DNA of 16,176 nt from CAYLSV01 sp964386435 (GCA_964386435.1 CAYLSV010000080.1:1-16176), one strand, 5' to 3'; positions 1-6,465 are shown, numbered from the stretch's first letter. The notes: a model not told the origin generated them from the sequence alone. Program-made: numbers and translations.

Positions 1-124
1 GGCTGCCGGCGACGTCCTGCTTGTACAGCCGCCAGTCGTAGCTGACGCTCTCGACGAAGTCCTGCCCGAGGGCGTCGGTCGCCTCGGCGATGCGGGCCTG
101 CCAGCTTTTTCGTTCGGTGCTCAT
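1..124 (-). CDS. argH: Argininosuccinate lyase, N-terminal fragment cut by the window edge
   Basis: Only the first 41 codons are visible, from an ATG at 124-122; the rest lies to the left of the window. The peptide begins MSTERKSWQARIAEATDALG and continues to a YDWRLYKQDVAGS stretch. This matches the start of argininosuccinate lyases, where a W-GGRF-like opening is followed by a D-x-RL-x-x-QDI-x-GS segment. The family cleaves argininosuccinate to arginine and fumarate, the last step of arginine synthesis, in the cytoplasm as a tetramer. The W-GGRF motif is altered here (WQARI), which is common in divergent members. No strong Shine-Dalgarno site precedes the ATG; a TACCCT box lies 6 nt upstream on the coding strand. 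The preceding gene on this strand is the sigma-54 regulator, but a REP pair lies between them, so co-transcription is doubtful. Identification rests on a short stretch. Confidence 0.75.
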   Translation of the reverse strand, partial: MSTERKSWQARIAEATDALGQDFVESVSYDWRLYKQDVAGS

Positions 125-130
125 CGTCGC

Positions 131-136
131 AGGGTA
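131..136 (-). promoter_or_regulatory. TANNNT box (-10-like) in front of argH
   Basis: Read on the minus strand this is TACCCT, followed by 6 nt and then the argH ATG. That spacing would place the transcription start at or next to the start codon (leaderless). Part of the box is the outer edge of the adjoining REP arm (CTAC is the complement of GTAG), so the repeat may have contributed the promoter. No -35 element was recognised. Inference from pattern and spacing only. Confidence 0.4.
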
Positions 137-242
137 GCTGCGGTCCTGCGGACCGCAGTGGGTGCGCTCAACGCCCAAAGACCTTTCAATACTCTTCTTG
201 AGGTGCGGGCGTGTGCACTGCGGTCCGCAGGCCCGCAGCTAC
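134..242. repeat. Family-2 REP doublet (REPIN-like), GTAG type
   Basis: Two REP arms face each other. The left arm (134-160) starts GTAG, then a 9-bp stem CTGCGGTCC, loop TGC, and GGACCGCAG. The right arm (216-242) is its reverse complement with one mismatch and ends CTAC. A GTAG tetranucleotide followed by a hairpin is the known signature of REPs recognised by RAYT proteins. The 55-nt spacer (161-215) contains ACGCCCAAAG, which recurs beside the related arm at about 6499-6510, so the two loci share more than the hairpin. The element fills most of the gap between the regulator gene and argH; nothing else was seen in that gap. Confidence 0.8.
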
Positions 243-269
243 CTCCTCTCTCCGGCGCTGCTCACACCG

Positions 270-1688
270 TCACGCCGCGCCGACCAGGTCCAGCCCGTGC
301 TTGCGGATCTTCTTGTACAGCGTGGTGCGGTTGATCTGCAGCTCGTCGGCGGTGGCGTTGCGGTTCCAATCGTGCCGTTCGAGGGCCGCGCGGATGATCT
401 GGCGTTCGGGCTCCTCCAGCGCGGCCTTCAGCGGCATCGGGGCCAGCGGCAGCGAGAAGTGGCCGCTCGATTTGGCGGCGGGGCGGGTGACGGTGGGGGG
501 CAAGTCGCCCGCCGTGATCGTTGTGCCGCGGCAGAGGACCACGGCCCGCTCGATGGCGTTCTCCAACTCGCGGACGCTGCCGGGCCAGTCGTGGGCGGCG
601 AGGATTTCCAGCGCGTCGCCGCCGAGGTCCAGCACGTTGCGGCCGATCTCGCGGCGGAACCTTTGCAGAAAGTGCCCGGCCAACAGCGGCACGTCGGCCG
701 GCCGGTCCCGCAGCGGCGGCAGCTCGACGCTGATGACGTTCACGCGGTAGTACAGATCCCGCCGAAACCGCCCGGCCTCAACCTCGGCGAGCAGATCGGC
801 GTTCGTCGCCAGCACCACCCGCACGTCGGCCCGCACCGGCTCGTTGCCGCCGACGGGCTCGTAGAGCTTTTCCTGCAGCACGCGCAAGAGCTTCACCTGC
901 ATCGCCGGCGGGGCGCTGTTGATCTCGTCGAGGAAAATCGTCCCGCCCGCCGCCGCCTCGAACCGGCCGGGCTTGTCGCGGTCGGCCCCGGTGAACGCCC
1001 CGGCGACGTGGCCGAACAGCTCCGACTCCAAGAGCGTGTCGCTCAAGGAGCCGCAGCTCACCTCGACGAACGGCCCGGCGGCACGGGGCGATTGTTGGTG
1101 GACGGCCTTGGCGAGCATGGACTTGCCCGAGCCGCTCTCGCCGACGAGCAGCACCGTGGCCATCGACTCGGCGGCGGCGGCGAGGGTGTCGAAGACGCCC
1201 AGCATCGTCGGGTCGCGGCTGAGCACGCCGCGGAACGCCCGCCCGCCCGCGACGCCGCCGGACTGGCGGGCAAGGCGGCGCTCGCTCTGCAGCAGTTGTT
1301 CCTGAAGCACCCTGGCGACGGCGACGAGCAGATCGCCGAGGTCGATCGGCTTGACGAGGTAGGCCGCCGCGCCCGCCCGCGTCGCCTCGACGGCCGCCGG
1401 CACGCTGCCGAAGGCGGTGAGCAGCACGACGGACAAATCCGGGAAGTCGCCGCGAAGTTGCCGCACAAGGCCCGCCGCATCATCGCCGCCGGCATCGACC
1501 AGCAATAAATCTGCGGTCGCCAGCACCGGGACGGCCTCCTCGATGTCCCGCGCCTGCGCCACCTCGTGCCCGGCATCCACGAGCGCCTCGGCCACCGCCC
1601 CGCGGACGGCCGAGTCGGCATCGCAGACCACCACCCGCCGGGCGTCGGTCGGCACGGTTGGGAGGGCGGGCGGCACGCTGAGAAGCAT
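270..1688 (-). CDS. Sigma-54-dependent NtrC-family response regulator
   Basis: The 472-aa protein has the classic three-part layout. The receiver domain (about 17-128) shows acidic D23/D25, probable phospho-acceptor D65, T91 and K113 (LVKPI). The AAA+ sigma-54 activation domain (about 150-390) has Walker A GESGSGKS at 183-190, an intact GAFTGA loop at 230-235 that contacts sigma-54, and Walker B GGTIFLDEI ending near 256. A Fis-type helix-turn-helix lies at about 443-464 (NATADELQINRTTLYKKI). When phosphorylated, such proteins bind upstream DNA and use ATP to open sigma-54 promoters. No histidine kinase gene is adjacent, so it is an orphan in this window. I chose the ATG at 1688 because longer starts would run into the divergent ald gene. 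The target is unknown; divergence from ald is suggestive only, as I found no convincing -24/-12 site in the 103-nt gap. Confidence 0.93.
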   Translation of the reverse strand: MLLSVPPALPTVPTDARRVVVCDADSAVRGAVAEALVDAGHEVAQARDIEEAVPVLATADLLLVDAGGDDAAGLVRQLRGDFPDLSVVLLTAFGSVPAAVEATRAGAAAYLVKPIDLGDLLVAVARVLQEQLLQSERRLARQSGGVAGGRAFRGVLSRDPTMLGVFDTLAAAAESMATVLLVGESGSGKSMLAKAVHQQSPRAAGPFVEVSCGSLSDTLLESELFGHVAGAFTGADRDKPGRFEAAAGGTIFLDEINSAPPAMQVKLLRVLQEKLYEPVGGNEPVRADVRVVLATNADLLAEVEAGRFRRDLYYRVNVISVELPPLRDRPADVPLLAGHFLQRFRREIGRNVLDLGGDALEILAAHDWPGSVRELENAIERAVVLCRGTTITAGDLPPTVTRPAAKSSGHFSLPLAPMPLKAALEEPERQIIRAALERHDWNRNATADELQINRTTLYKKIRKHGLDLVGAA

Positions 1689-1778
1689 CGGCGTTCCCGA
1701 CCCACGACTCAACCCGCATCCATCGTCCGACAACGTGCAAGAAGTCTCGGCCAAAGTTCCACGGTGGCGGGGCCGACC

Positions 1779-1784
1779 TACCAT
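1779..1784 (+). promoter_or_regulatory. TANNNT box (-10-like) in front of ald
   Basis: TACCAT followed by exactly 7 nt and the ATG of ald. The spacing is that of a leaderless promoter, and there is no Shine-Dalgarno sequence between the box and the start. The same arrangement precedes several other genes in the window. Functional assignment is inferred. Confidence 0.4.
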
Positions 1785-1791
1785 CGCGGCC

Positions 1792-2895
1792 ATGAAGATC
1801 GGCGTGCCGCGCGAGGTCAAACCGGATGAGTACCGGGTGTCGATGATGCCCGTGGGCGTGGCCGTGTTGACCAAGGACGGGCACGAGGTGTTCATCGAAC
1901 GCGGCGCCGGCGAGGCCAGCGGCTTCCCGGACGACGACTACCAGGCGGCGGGCGCGACGATTCTCGAAACCGCCGCGGAGATCTTCGCCCAAAGCGACAT
2001 GATCGTGAAGGTCAAGGAGCCTCAGCCGGCGGAGATCGAGATGTTCCGGCCGGGGCAGGTGATTTTCACGTACTTCCATTTCGCCGCCAGCGGCGAGCTG
2101 ACGCAGGCGTGCCTGGAGTCGGAGATCGTCGCGGTCGCCTACGAGACGGTGCAGAACAAGGTCGGCCGGCTGCCGCTCTTGGAGCCGATGAGCGAGGTGG
2201 CCGGCAAGATGAGCGTGCAGGAGGGGGCCAAGTTCCTCGAAAAGCCGATGCAGGGCCGGGGCATTCTGCTCGGCGGCGTGCCGGGCGTGGCACCGGCGAA
2301 GGTCGTCGTCCTCGGGGCGGGCATCGTCGGCACCAACGCTGCGAAGATTGCCGCGGGCCTCGGCGCCAACGTCACGCTCATGGACATCAACCTCGAACGC
2401 CTGCGCTACCTCAGCGAGGTAATGCCGGCCAACGTCGAGACGATCTACAGCGACCCGCACACGATCGTCGAGCACGTGACCAGCGCCGACCTGGTCGTCG
2501 GGGCGGTGCTCGTGCCGGGGGCGAAGGCGCCGCGGCTGGTGACGCGGGCAATGCTCAGCGACATGCAGGACGGCGCGGTGATCGTGGACGTGGCCGTCGA
2601 CCAGGGCGGGTGCTTCGAGACGACCCGACCGACCACGCACCAGCAGCCCACGTTCCAGATCGACGGCATCAACCACTACTGCGTGACCAACATGCCCGGC
2701 GCGGTGGGCCGCACCAGCACGATCGCCTTGTGCAACGCGACGCTGCCGTACGCCAAGTTGATCGCCGCCAAGGGCTACCAGAAGGCGGCGGCCGACGACG
2801 TGGGCATCGGTCACGGCATCAACATGGTCGCCGGCCGCGTGACCAACGCCGCGGTGGCCCAAAGCCTATCCATGCCGCACCAACCGCTGGTTTGA
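1792..2895 (+). CDS. ald: Alanine dehydrogenase
   Basis: The 367-aa protein is full length for the family and reversibly converts L-alanine plus NAD+ to pyruvate, ammonia and NADH in the cytoplasm. It begins MKIGVPREVKPDEYRVSMMP, the family N-terminal signature. Substrate and catalytic residues fall at their canonical positions: R15, K75 (VKVKEP), H96 (FTYFHFA) and D270 (VDVAVDQGG). The dinucleotide-binding fold is at about 170-200, with GAGIVG at 175-180 and an acidic residue at the end of the next strand (LMDIN). The C-terminal NMPGAVGRTST motif at 300-310 is also typical. The ATG is chosen because homologues begin exactly here. It is divergent from the sigma-54 regulator and followed after 88 nt by a TPR gene on the same strand. 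Confidence 0.97.
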   Translation: MKIGVPREVKPDEYRVSMMPVGVAVLTKDGHEVFIERGAGEASGFPDDDYQAAGATILETAAEIFAQSDMIVKVKEPQPAEIEMFRPGQVIFTYFHFAASGELTQACLESEIVAVAYETVQNKVGRLPLLEPMSEVAGKMSVQEGAKFLEKPMQGRGILLGGVPGVAPAKVVVLGAGIVGTNAAKIAAGLGANVTLMDINLERLRYLSEVMPANVETIYSDPHTIVEHVTSADLVVGAVLVPGAKAPRLVTRAMLSDMQDGAVIVDVAVDQGGCFETTRPTTHQQPTFQIDGINHYCVTNMPGAVGRTSTIALCNATLPYAKLIAAKGYQKAAADDVGIGHGINMVAGRVTNAAVAQSLSMPHQPLV

Positions 2896-2979
2896 CCGCT
2901 GACCGCTGACCGGTGAATGCTGATTGCTGATCTGCCAACTCCGGCACTCGTTACTCGGTACTCATCACTCGTCACTTCT
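2896..2979. repeat. Array of twelve in-phase degenerate heptamers between ald and the TPR gene
   Basis: The whole gap after the ald stop divides into twelve 7-nt units. Units 1-5 are CCGCTGA, CCGCTGA, CCGGTGA, ATGCTGA, TTGCTGA. Units 6-7 are TCTGCCA and ACTCCGG. Units 8-12 are CACTCGT, TACTCGG, TACTCAT, CACTCGT, CACTTCT. The last codons of ald (GGTTTGA) are in the same 7-nt phase. Because 7 is not a multiple of 3, the TGA triplets fall in all three forward frames. Heptanucleotide repeats are known from some cyanobacteria; the function here is unknown. Confidence 0.8.
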
Positions 2980-2983
2980 GCCC

Positions 2984-3295
2984 ATGTCCAAGCGCCTCCA
3001 AGAAATGACCCGCCTGCTCGAGCGCGAGCCGAACGACCCGTTCCTGCGGTACGGCATCGCGATGGAGCACAAAAAAGCCGGCGATCACGCGGCGGCCATC
3101 GAGTGGTTCGACAAGACCCTCGAGGCCGACGAGAGCTACTGCTACGCCCACTACCACAAGGCCCAGGCCCAGGAAGAGGCCGGCGACGAGGAGGCCGCCC
3201 GCGCAACCTACCAAGCCGGCATCGCCGCGGCGAAGAAGCACAACGACGCCAAGGCGCTGGGCGAGCTGGAGGCGGCGCTGGACATCCTCGGTTAG
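2984..3295 (+). CDS. Small tetratricopeptide-repeat protein
   Basis: A 103-aa protein starting MSKRLQEMTRLLEREPNDPF. It consists of about two and a half TPR helix pairs: PNDPFLRYGIAMEHKKAGDH, then AAIEWFDKTLEADESYCYAH with the partner helix YHKAQAQEEAGDEEAARATY, then a capping helix to the end. The W-LG-Y-F-A-P spacing of TPRs is recognisable (G24, A27, P13-like positions). There is no signal peptide or membrane segment, so it is probably a cytoplasmic protein-interaction module. An upstream ATG at 2924 exists but lies inside the heptamer array, so I prefer 2984, just after the array. The metallophosphoesterase gene starts 9 nt after its stop, suggesting an operon. No specific partner can be named. 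Confidence 0.8.
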   Translation: MSKRLQEMTRLLEREPNDPFLRYGIAMEHKKAGDHAAAIEWFDKTLEADESYCYAHYHKAQAQEEAGDEEAARATYQAGIAAAKKHNDAKALGELEAALDILG

Positions 3296-3304
3296 AACCC
3301 GCCC

Positions 3305-4219
3305 ATGCCCACCGGCGTCCGCCAGTTTCTCAAGACCGCCGACTGGAAACGCCAGCACGCGTGGCGGCGCGCGCTGTGGCAATCGCTCAACGCCTCGGGC
3401 CTCACCGGCTTGCACCCGCTGCCGACNNNNNNNNNNTGGCTCGACGTGGTCCGCCTCGACATGCCGCTGCCAAGGCTGCCGCCGGAGCACATGGGCACGA
3501 AAATCGCCCTCGTCAGCGATTTGCACCACTCGCCGATGGTCGGGCAACGCTACCTCCGTCAGCAGCTCGCCCACGTCGCCGCGCTCAAGCCCGATTTGCT
3601 CCTCGCCACCGGCGATTTGATCACCGGCGGCTACCGCTACGCCGAACCCGTCGCCGAACTCCTCGCCGAAGTCGCCCCACGATTCGGCGTCATCTGCACG
3701 CTGGGCAACCACGACTACGGCGTCCGCGGCAAGGGCCGCGCGGGCGAGCAACGCGCCGCCCGCATCCGCCGCGCCCTAGAGCGCAACGGCCTCGTCCTGC
3801 TCCGCAACGAGGCGGTGACGATCGCCGGCGTCACCTGGGTCGGCCTCGACGATTTGTGGAGCCGCCGCCTCGACGCCGACGCTGCATTCGAGGGCGTCGC
3901 CGGCCCGGCCGTCTGCCTGAACCACGACCCGAAGAACGCCCGCCAGTTGCTGCGTTACCCGTGGCACTGGATGCTCGCCGGCCACACCCACGGCCGCCAA
4001 CTCGCCACCAGCGTCATCGGCCGCCGCCTGAACCAAAAGCGCCGCCGCCCCTACGTCGCCGGCCTGTACAAGCTGAGCGACCACCAACACCTCTACGTCA
4101 ACCGAGGCCTGAGCTACGGCCAACGCCGCCACCGCTGGTGCCGCCCGGAGGTCACACTGCTGCGGCTGACGCAGACTGCCCACGGCATCAACGCCGCCAA
4201 ATCCGCCTCCACCTCATAG
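3305..4219 (+). CDS. Calcineurin-like metallophosphoesterase, YaeI type, interrupted by an N run
   Basis: The reading frame spans 304 codons, of which four contain N. All blocks of the metallophosphoesterase fold are present: SDLHHS (D72, H74), GDLITGG (103-109), GNHDYG (134-139), LNHDP (205-209) and GHTHG (226-230). These bind two metal ions and hydrolyse phosphoester bonds; in YaeI-like members the substrate is often unknown. The segment before the N run (residues 1-40) is basic and lacks a clear membrane anchor. It follows the TPR gene by 9 nt. The C-terminal AKSASTS and the TAG stop are encoded by an REP arm, so the ancestral end of the protein may have differed. The 10 N keep the frame only if the placeholder length is right. 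Confidence 0.85.
   Translation: MPTGVRQFLKTADWKRQHAWRRALWQSLNASGLTGLHPLPXXXXWLDVVRLDMPLPRLPPEHMGTKIALVSDLHHSPMVGQRYLRQQLAHVAALKPDLLLATGDLITGGYRYAEPVAELLAEVAPRFGVICTLGNHDYGVRGKGRAGEQRAARIRRALERNGLVLLRNEAVTIAGVTWVGLDDLWSRRLDADAAFEGVAGPAVCLNHDPKNARQLLRYPWHWMLAGHTHGRQLATSVIGRRLNQKRRRPYVAGLYKLSDHQHLYVNRGLSYGQRRHRWCRPEVTLLRLTQTAHGINAAKSASTS
3427..3436. other. Run of 10 N (assembly gap)
   Basis: Ten undetermined bases inside the metallophosphoesterase gene, just upstream of its catalytic domain. The number is typical of an arbitrary scaffold placeholder. The coding frame reads through coherently on both sides, but the true gap length is unknown. Confidence 0.97.
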
Positions 4220-4289
4220 AGGTGGGGCTTCACGGGTCCCGTCCCCGCTGCATGTCTCGTGAAGCCCCACCTCTACGAGGTGGAGGCGG
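4203..4289. repeat. Family-1 REP doublet 5' of the RAYT gene
   Basis: Two 32-nt arms (4203-4234 and 4258-4289) are reverse complements with one mismatch, separated by a 23-nt spacer. Each arm has its own inner palindrome, CCACCTC-GTA-GAGGTGG (here CATAG replaces CGTAG in the left arm), followed by GGCTTCACG. The whole 87-nt element is the reverse complement of the doublet at 4819-4905, including the spacer (two differences in 23). The left arm overlaps the end of the metallophosphoesterase gene and supplies its stop codon. The outer flank reads CGCCAAAT. Confidence 0.88.
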
Positions 4290-4342
4290 CCGGGTTGACG
4301 CTGCTCACCGGAAATGGCAGCATTTGCATCGTGCCTGTCCGG

Positions 4343-4804
4343 ATGATGACCTTGCACGCCTACGGCTCGTGGCTGCCCGACCAGCGGGAAGGCTACTTTC
4401 ACCACAGTCGCGGACTCCAGCCGGCCGACGAACACCGCGCCCGCATCTACCGCGAGCGGCAGCGAGATGAGACCGTGGCGTTTTCGCCGGAGCAGCAGCG
4501 CGTAATTTTTGAGATTCTGCGCCAGTTGGAGCCGCACCTGAACATCCGGCTTCATGCCGTTAGCGTCGACGGTTCGCATTTGCACGCGCTCGTCGATTGG
4601 CGGCACGATCGCGACGGCCGCGACCTTGCCCGGTCGCTCCGCTATTCATTGACGCTGCGCCTGAACAAGCGGTTCGGCAAGCGCAAGTGGTTCACCCACC
4701 GCGGCCATCTGCGGGCGGTGAAGGACGCCGACCACTTCCACAAGCTGCGGGACGAGTACATCCCGTCGCACGACGGCACCGTCTGGCGAAGCGTGCGCGA
4801 GTAG
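4343..4804 (+). CDS. REP-associated tyrosine transposase (IS200-like, Y1_Tnp domain)
   Basis: The 153-aa protein begins MMTLHAYGSWLPDQREGYFH, matching the RAYT opening in which a strand is followed by a Y-x-x-WLP-D-x-x-G motif. The metal-binding HUH motif is HLH at 79-81 in the context DGSHLHALVDW. The likely nucleophile is Y139 in HFHKLRDEYIPSH, near the end of the domain as in other Y1 transposases. Such proteins cut and rejoin single-stranded REP DNA in the cytoplasm. The frame stays open back to a GTG at 4259, but that extension (KPHLYEVEA...) is translated REP sequence, so I chose the ATG at 4343 (4346 is equally possible). No good ribosome site is visible. Family-1 REP doublets flank it on both sides and are the probable substrate. 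The gene appears intact. Confidence 0.85.
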   Translation: MMTLHAYGSWLPDQREGYFHHSRGLQPADEHRARIYRERQRDETVAFSPEQQRVIFEILRQLEPHLNIRLHAVSVDGSHLHALVDWRHDRDGRDLARSLRYSLTLRLNKRFGKRKWFTHRGHLRAVKDADHFHKLRDEYIPSHDGTVWRSVRE

Positions 4805-4818
4805 CCGCGTCGCCAAAT

Positions 4819-4905
4819 CCGCCTCCACCTCGTAGAGGTGGGGCTTCACGAGACGTGCAGCGGGGACGGGACGTGTGAAGCCCCAGCTCTACGAGGTGGA
4901 GGCGG
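4819..4905. repeat. Family-1 REP doublet 3' of the RAYT gene
   Basis: Arms at 4819-4850 and 4874-4905 are 32 nt each with two mismatches between them, separated by a 23-nt spacer that is the complement of the 5' spacer apart from two bases. Inner hairpins CCACCTC-GTA-GAGGTGG are intact in the left arm; the right arm has one changed base (CAGCTC). The doublet begins 14 nt after the transposase stop and ends 69 nt before pyrR. Because the arms contain no stop in one antisense frame, they also create a spurious MKPHLYEVEA-type open frame on the minus strand. Confidence 0.88.
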
Positions 4906-4939
4906 TCTTGGCGATGTGGATGTGCGAGTGCAGTCGCCT

Positions 4940-4968
4940 TTGGTCGCCGCCGTCGCGCGCGGTATCCT
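4940..4968 (+). promoter_or_regulatory. Candidate promoter of pyrR
   Basis: TTGGTC at 4940-4945 and TATCCT at 4963-4968 are separated by 17 nt, matching a vegetative sigma-factor promoter. The -10 box ends 6 nt before the pyrR GTG, so transcription would begin at or beside the start codon. That leaves no room for the leader RNA attenuator that PyrR controls in Bacillus. Confidence 0.5.
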
Positions 4969-4974
4969 GCAGCC

Positions 4975-5475
4975 GTGACCGAGCGTCTTGACAGCACGGC
5001 CGTTGCCGCGGCGATCGATCGGTTGACGGCGGGGGTGGCGGCGATCGAGGGGGAGTCGCTCATTCTGGTGGGGATTCGCACGCGGGGCGAGACGCTGGCC
5101 GTGCGATTGCGGGCACAGCTGGGCGGCGTGCAGGGTGGAGCCGTTGACATCACGATGTATCGGGATGACCTCTCCGAGATCGGGCCGCGGCCGGTGGTGC
5201 GGCCGACTCGGATTGACGTGCCGATTGATGGGGCGACGGTGGTGTTGGTGGACGACGTGTTGTACACGGGGCGGAGCGTGCGGGCGGCGCTGTCGGAGCT
5301 GGCGGATTTGGGGCGGCCGGCGGCGGTGCGGTTGGCGGTGCTGGTGGATCGCGGCGGGCGGGAGTTGCCGATCCAGCCGGACGTTTGCGGGCTGACCTTG
5401 GCGACTGATCGGCACGTGCGGGTGCGGCTGAGCGAGGTCGACGGTTACGATGCAATTGAGGTGGCCGATGGATGA
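4975..5475 (+). CDS. pyrR: PyrR: pyrimidine regulatory protein / uracil phosphoribosyltransferase
   Basis: The 166-aa protein has the full set of PyrR hallmarks. These are GIRTRGE at 33-39, a YRDDLSE segment at 62-68, the PRPP-binding loop VVLVDDVLYTGRS at 89-101, and LVDRGGRELPIQPD at 123-136. Members bind PRPP and uracil or UMP, have uracil phosphoribosyltransferase activity, and in Firmicutes bind pyr leader RNA to cause attenuation. Here the start is a GTG with a -10-like box 6 nt before it, so an upstream leader is unlikely. The last codons overlap the start of pyrB by 8 nt (ATGGATGA), so the two are translationally coupled. Its regulatory target in this organism may be another RNA, or the enzyme activity may be the main role. 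Confidence 0.95.
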   Translation: MTERLDSTAVAAAIDRLTAGVAAIEGESLILVGIRTRGETLAVRLRAQLGGVQGGAVDITMYRDDLSEIGPRPVVRPTRIDVPIDGATVVLVDDVLYTGRSVRAALSELADLGRPAAVRLAVLVDRGGRELPIQPDVCGLTLATDRHVRVRLSEVDGYDAIEVADG

Positions 5476-6442
5476 CCTTGTTTGGACAAGGCGGCATTTG
5501 CTGGGTCTGCCGGAGCTGTCGGCGGATGAAATCCGGCTGATTCTCCGGCAGGCCGACGCGTTTCAGGGGCAGAGCACGCACAGCGTCCGCAAGGTGCCGG
5601 CGCTTCGGGGGCGGGTGGTGGTCAACGCGTTCTTCGAGGACTCGACGCGGACGCGGATGAGTTTCGGCCTCGCCGCCCAGCGGCTGTCGGCGGACGTGCT
5701 GGAGTTCACCGGCCGTGGCAGCAGCGTGAGCAAGGGTGAGACGCTGCGGGACACGGTGCAGAACATCGAGGCGATGGGCGTGGACGTGATGGTGGTCCGC
5801 CACGCCTCGGCCGGGGCGGCGTTGCACGTGAGCCGGGCGGTGCGGGCGGGCGTCGTCAACGCCGGCGACGGGGCCCACCAGCACCCGACGCAGGGGCTGC
5901 TCGACCTCTACACCGTCCGCCAACACTTCGGCCGCGAAGACGGCGACTTCACCGGCTTACGGGTCGCCATCGTCGGCGACATCCGGCACAGCCGGGTGGT
6001 CCGCAGCACGATGACGGGCCTGGAGAAACTCGGGGCTGAGGTCGTCCTCGTCGGCCCGCCAACGCTGGTGCCGGGCGGCCTGACCGGCGGGCGGGTGTCG
6101 GCCAGCCACGACTTCGACGAGGTCGTCGGCGAGGTCGACGTGATCTACATGCTCCGCGTGCAGTCGGAGCGCACCAGTGCCAGCGGCTTCCCCAGCGCCC
6201 GTGAGTTCACCCGGCTGTTCGGCCTCACCGACGAGCGGTTCGACCGCGCCAAGCCGAACGTGCTGGTCATGCACCCGGGCCCGATGAACCGCGGCGTCGA
6301 GATCGCCGAGGCCGTCGCCGACGGCCCGCACAGCGGCGTGCTGCAACAGGTGGAGCACGGCCTGGCCGTGCGGATGGCGGTGCTGTTCCTGGTGTCGCAA
6401 GCCAACGAAGCGGCCCGGCGAGAGGAGCGGGGCGATGATTGA
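5468..6442 (+). CDS. pyrB: Aspartate carbamoyltransferase catalytic subunit
   Basis: The 324-aa protein joins carbamoyl phosphate and aspartate to carbamoyl aspartate, the committed step of pyrimidine synthesis. Active-site motifs are intact: STRTR at 59-63 in FFEDSTRTRMSF, SKGET at 88-92, HPTQ at 139-142 in GAHQHPTQGLLDLYT, the DIRHSRV segment at 171-177, and HPGP at 269-272 in VMHPGPMNRGVEI. The length is right for a complete subunit. The ATG at 5468 is chosen for its match to the family start and its overlap with pyrR; an upstream in-frame ATG at 5450 lies well inside pyrR. No pyrI gene is visible. The following dihydroorotase homologue looks inactive and is a likely non-catalytic partner, as in Pseudomonas. 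A REP cluster separates the two genes. Confidence 0.97.
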   Translation: MDDLVWTRRHLLGLPELSADEIRLILRQADAFQGQSTHSVRKVPALRGRVVVNAFFEDSTRTRMSFGLAAQRLSADVLEFTGRGSSVSKGETLRDTVQNIEAMGVDVMVVRHASAGAALHVSRAVRAGVVNAGDGAHQHPTQGLLDLYTVRQHFGREDGDFTGLRVAIVGDIRHSRVVRSTMTGLEKLGAEVVLVGPPTLVPGGLTGGRVSASHDFDEVVGEVDVIYMLRVQSERTSASGFPSAREFTRLFGLTDERFDRAKPNVLVMHPGPMNRGVEIAEAVADGPHSGVLQQVEHGLAVRMAVLFLVSQANEAARREERGDD

Positions 6443-6465
6443 TCTCGCACAAACGTCGACCCGAC

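Larger units (their letters stand above)
4203..4905. mobile_element. RAYT unit: transposase gene bracketed by inverted REP doublets
   Basis: The unit consists of an 87-nt REP doublet, the IS200-like transposase gene, and the same doublet in opposite orientation, giving long imperfect terminal inverted repeats. Short CGCCAA flanks continue the inverted symmetry outward on both sides (4195-4200 and 4908-4913). RAYT genes are known to sit between copies of the REPs they mobilise, and to be domesticated single-copy genes rather than ordinary insertion sequences. Nothing resembling tnpB is present. Whether the unit moves as a whole is not known. Confidence 0.7.

Noticed and set aside
162..1508. 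448-codon open frame on the plus strand opposite the sigma-54 regulator
   Set aside because: It is antisense to a gene with all NtrC-family motifs; the peptide is compositionally biased and matches nothing. Long shadow frames are expected at this G+C content. The same applies to the long frames opposite ald, the GH genes, pyrB and the dihydroorotase-like gene.
1689..1791. Possible sigma-54 promoter before ald or the regulator (minus-strand TTGGCCGAGACTTCTTGCA)
   Set aside because: The GG and GC elements are 12 nt apart instead of the required 10, and no other GG-N10-GC in context was convincing.
2896..2979. Heptamer array as a CRISPR remnant
   Set aside because: There is no long repeat alternating with unique spacers; the period is 7 nt throughout.
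4646..4849. Minus-strand frame starting MKPHLYEVEA opposite the transposase gene
   Set aside because: Its start is translated REP and the rest is antisense to the transposase; no family resemblance.
4203..4905. IS605-type element with accessory tnpB, or a toxin-antitoxin pair
   Set aside because: Only one gene is present, with RAYT-type sequence, and no TnpB or antitoxin-like frame lies in the unit.
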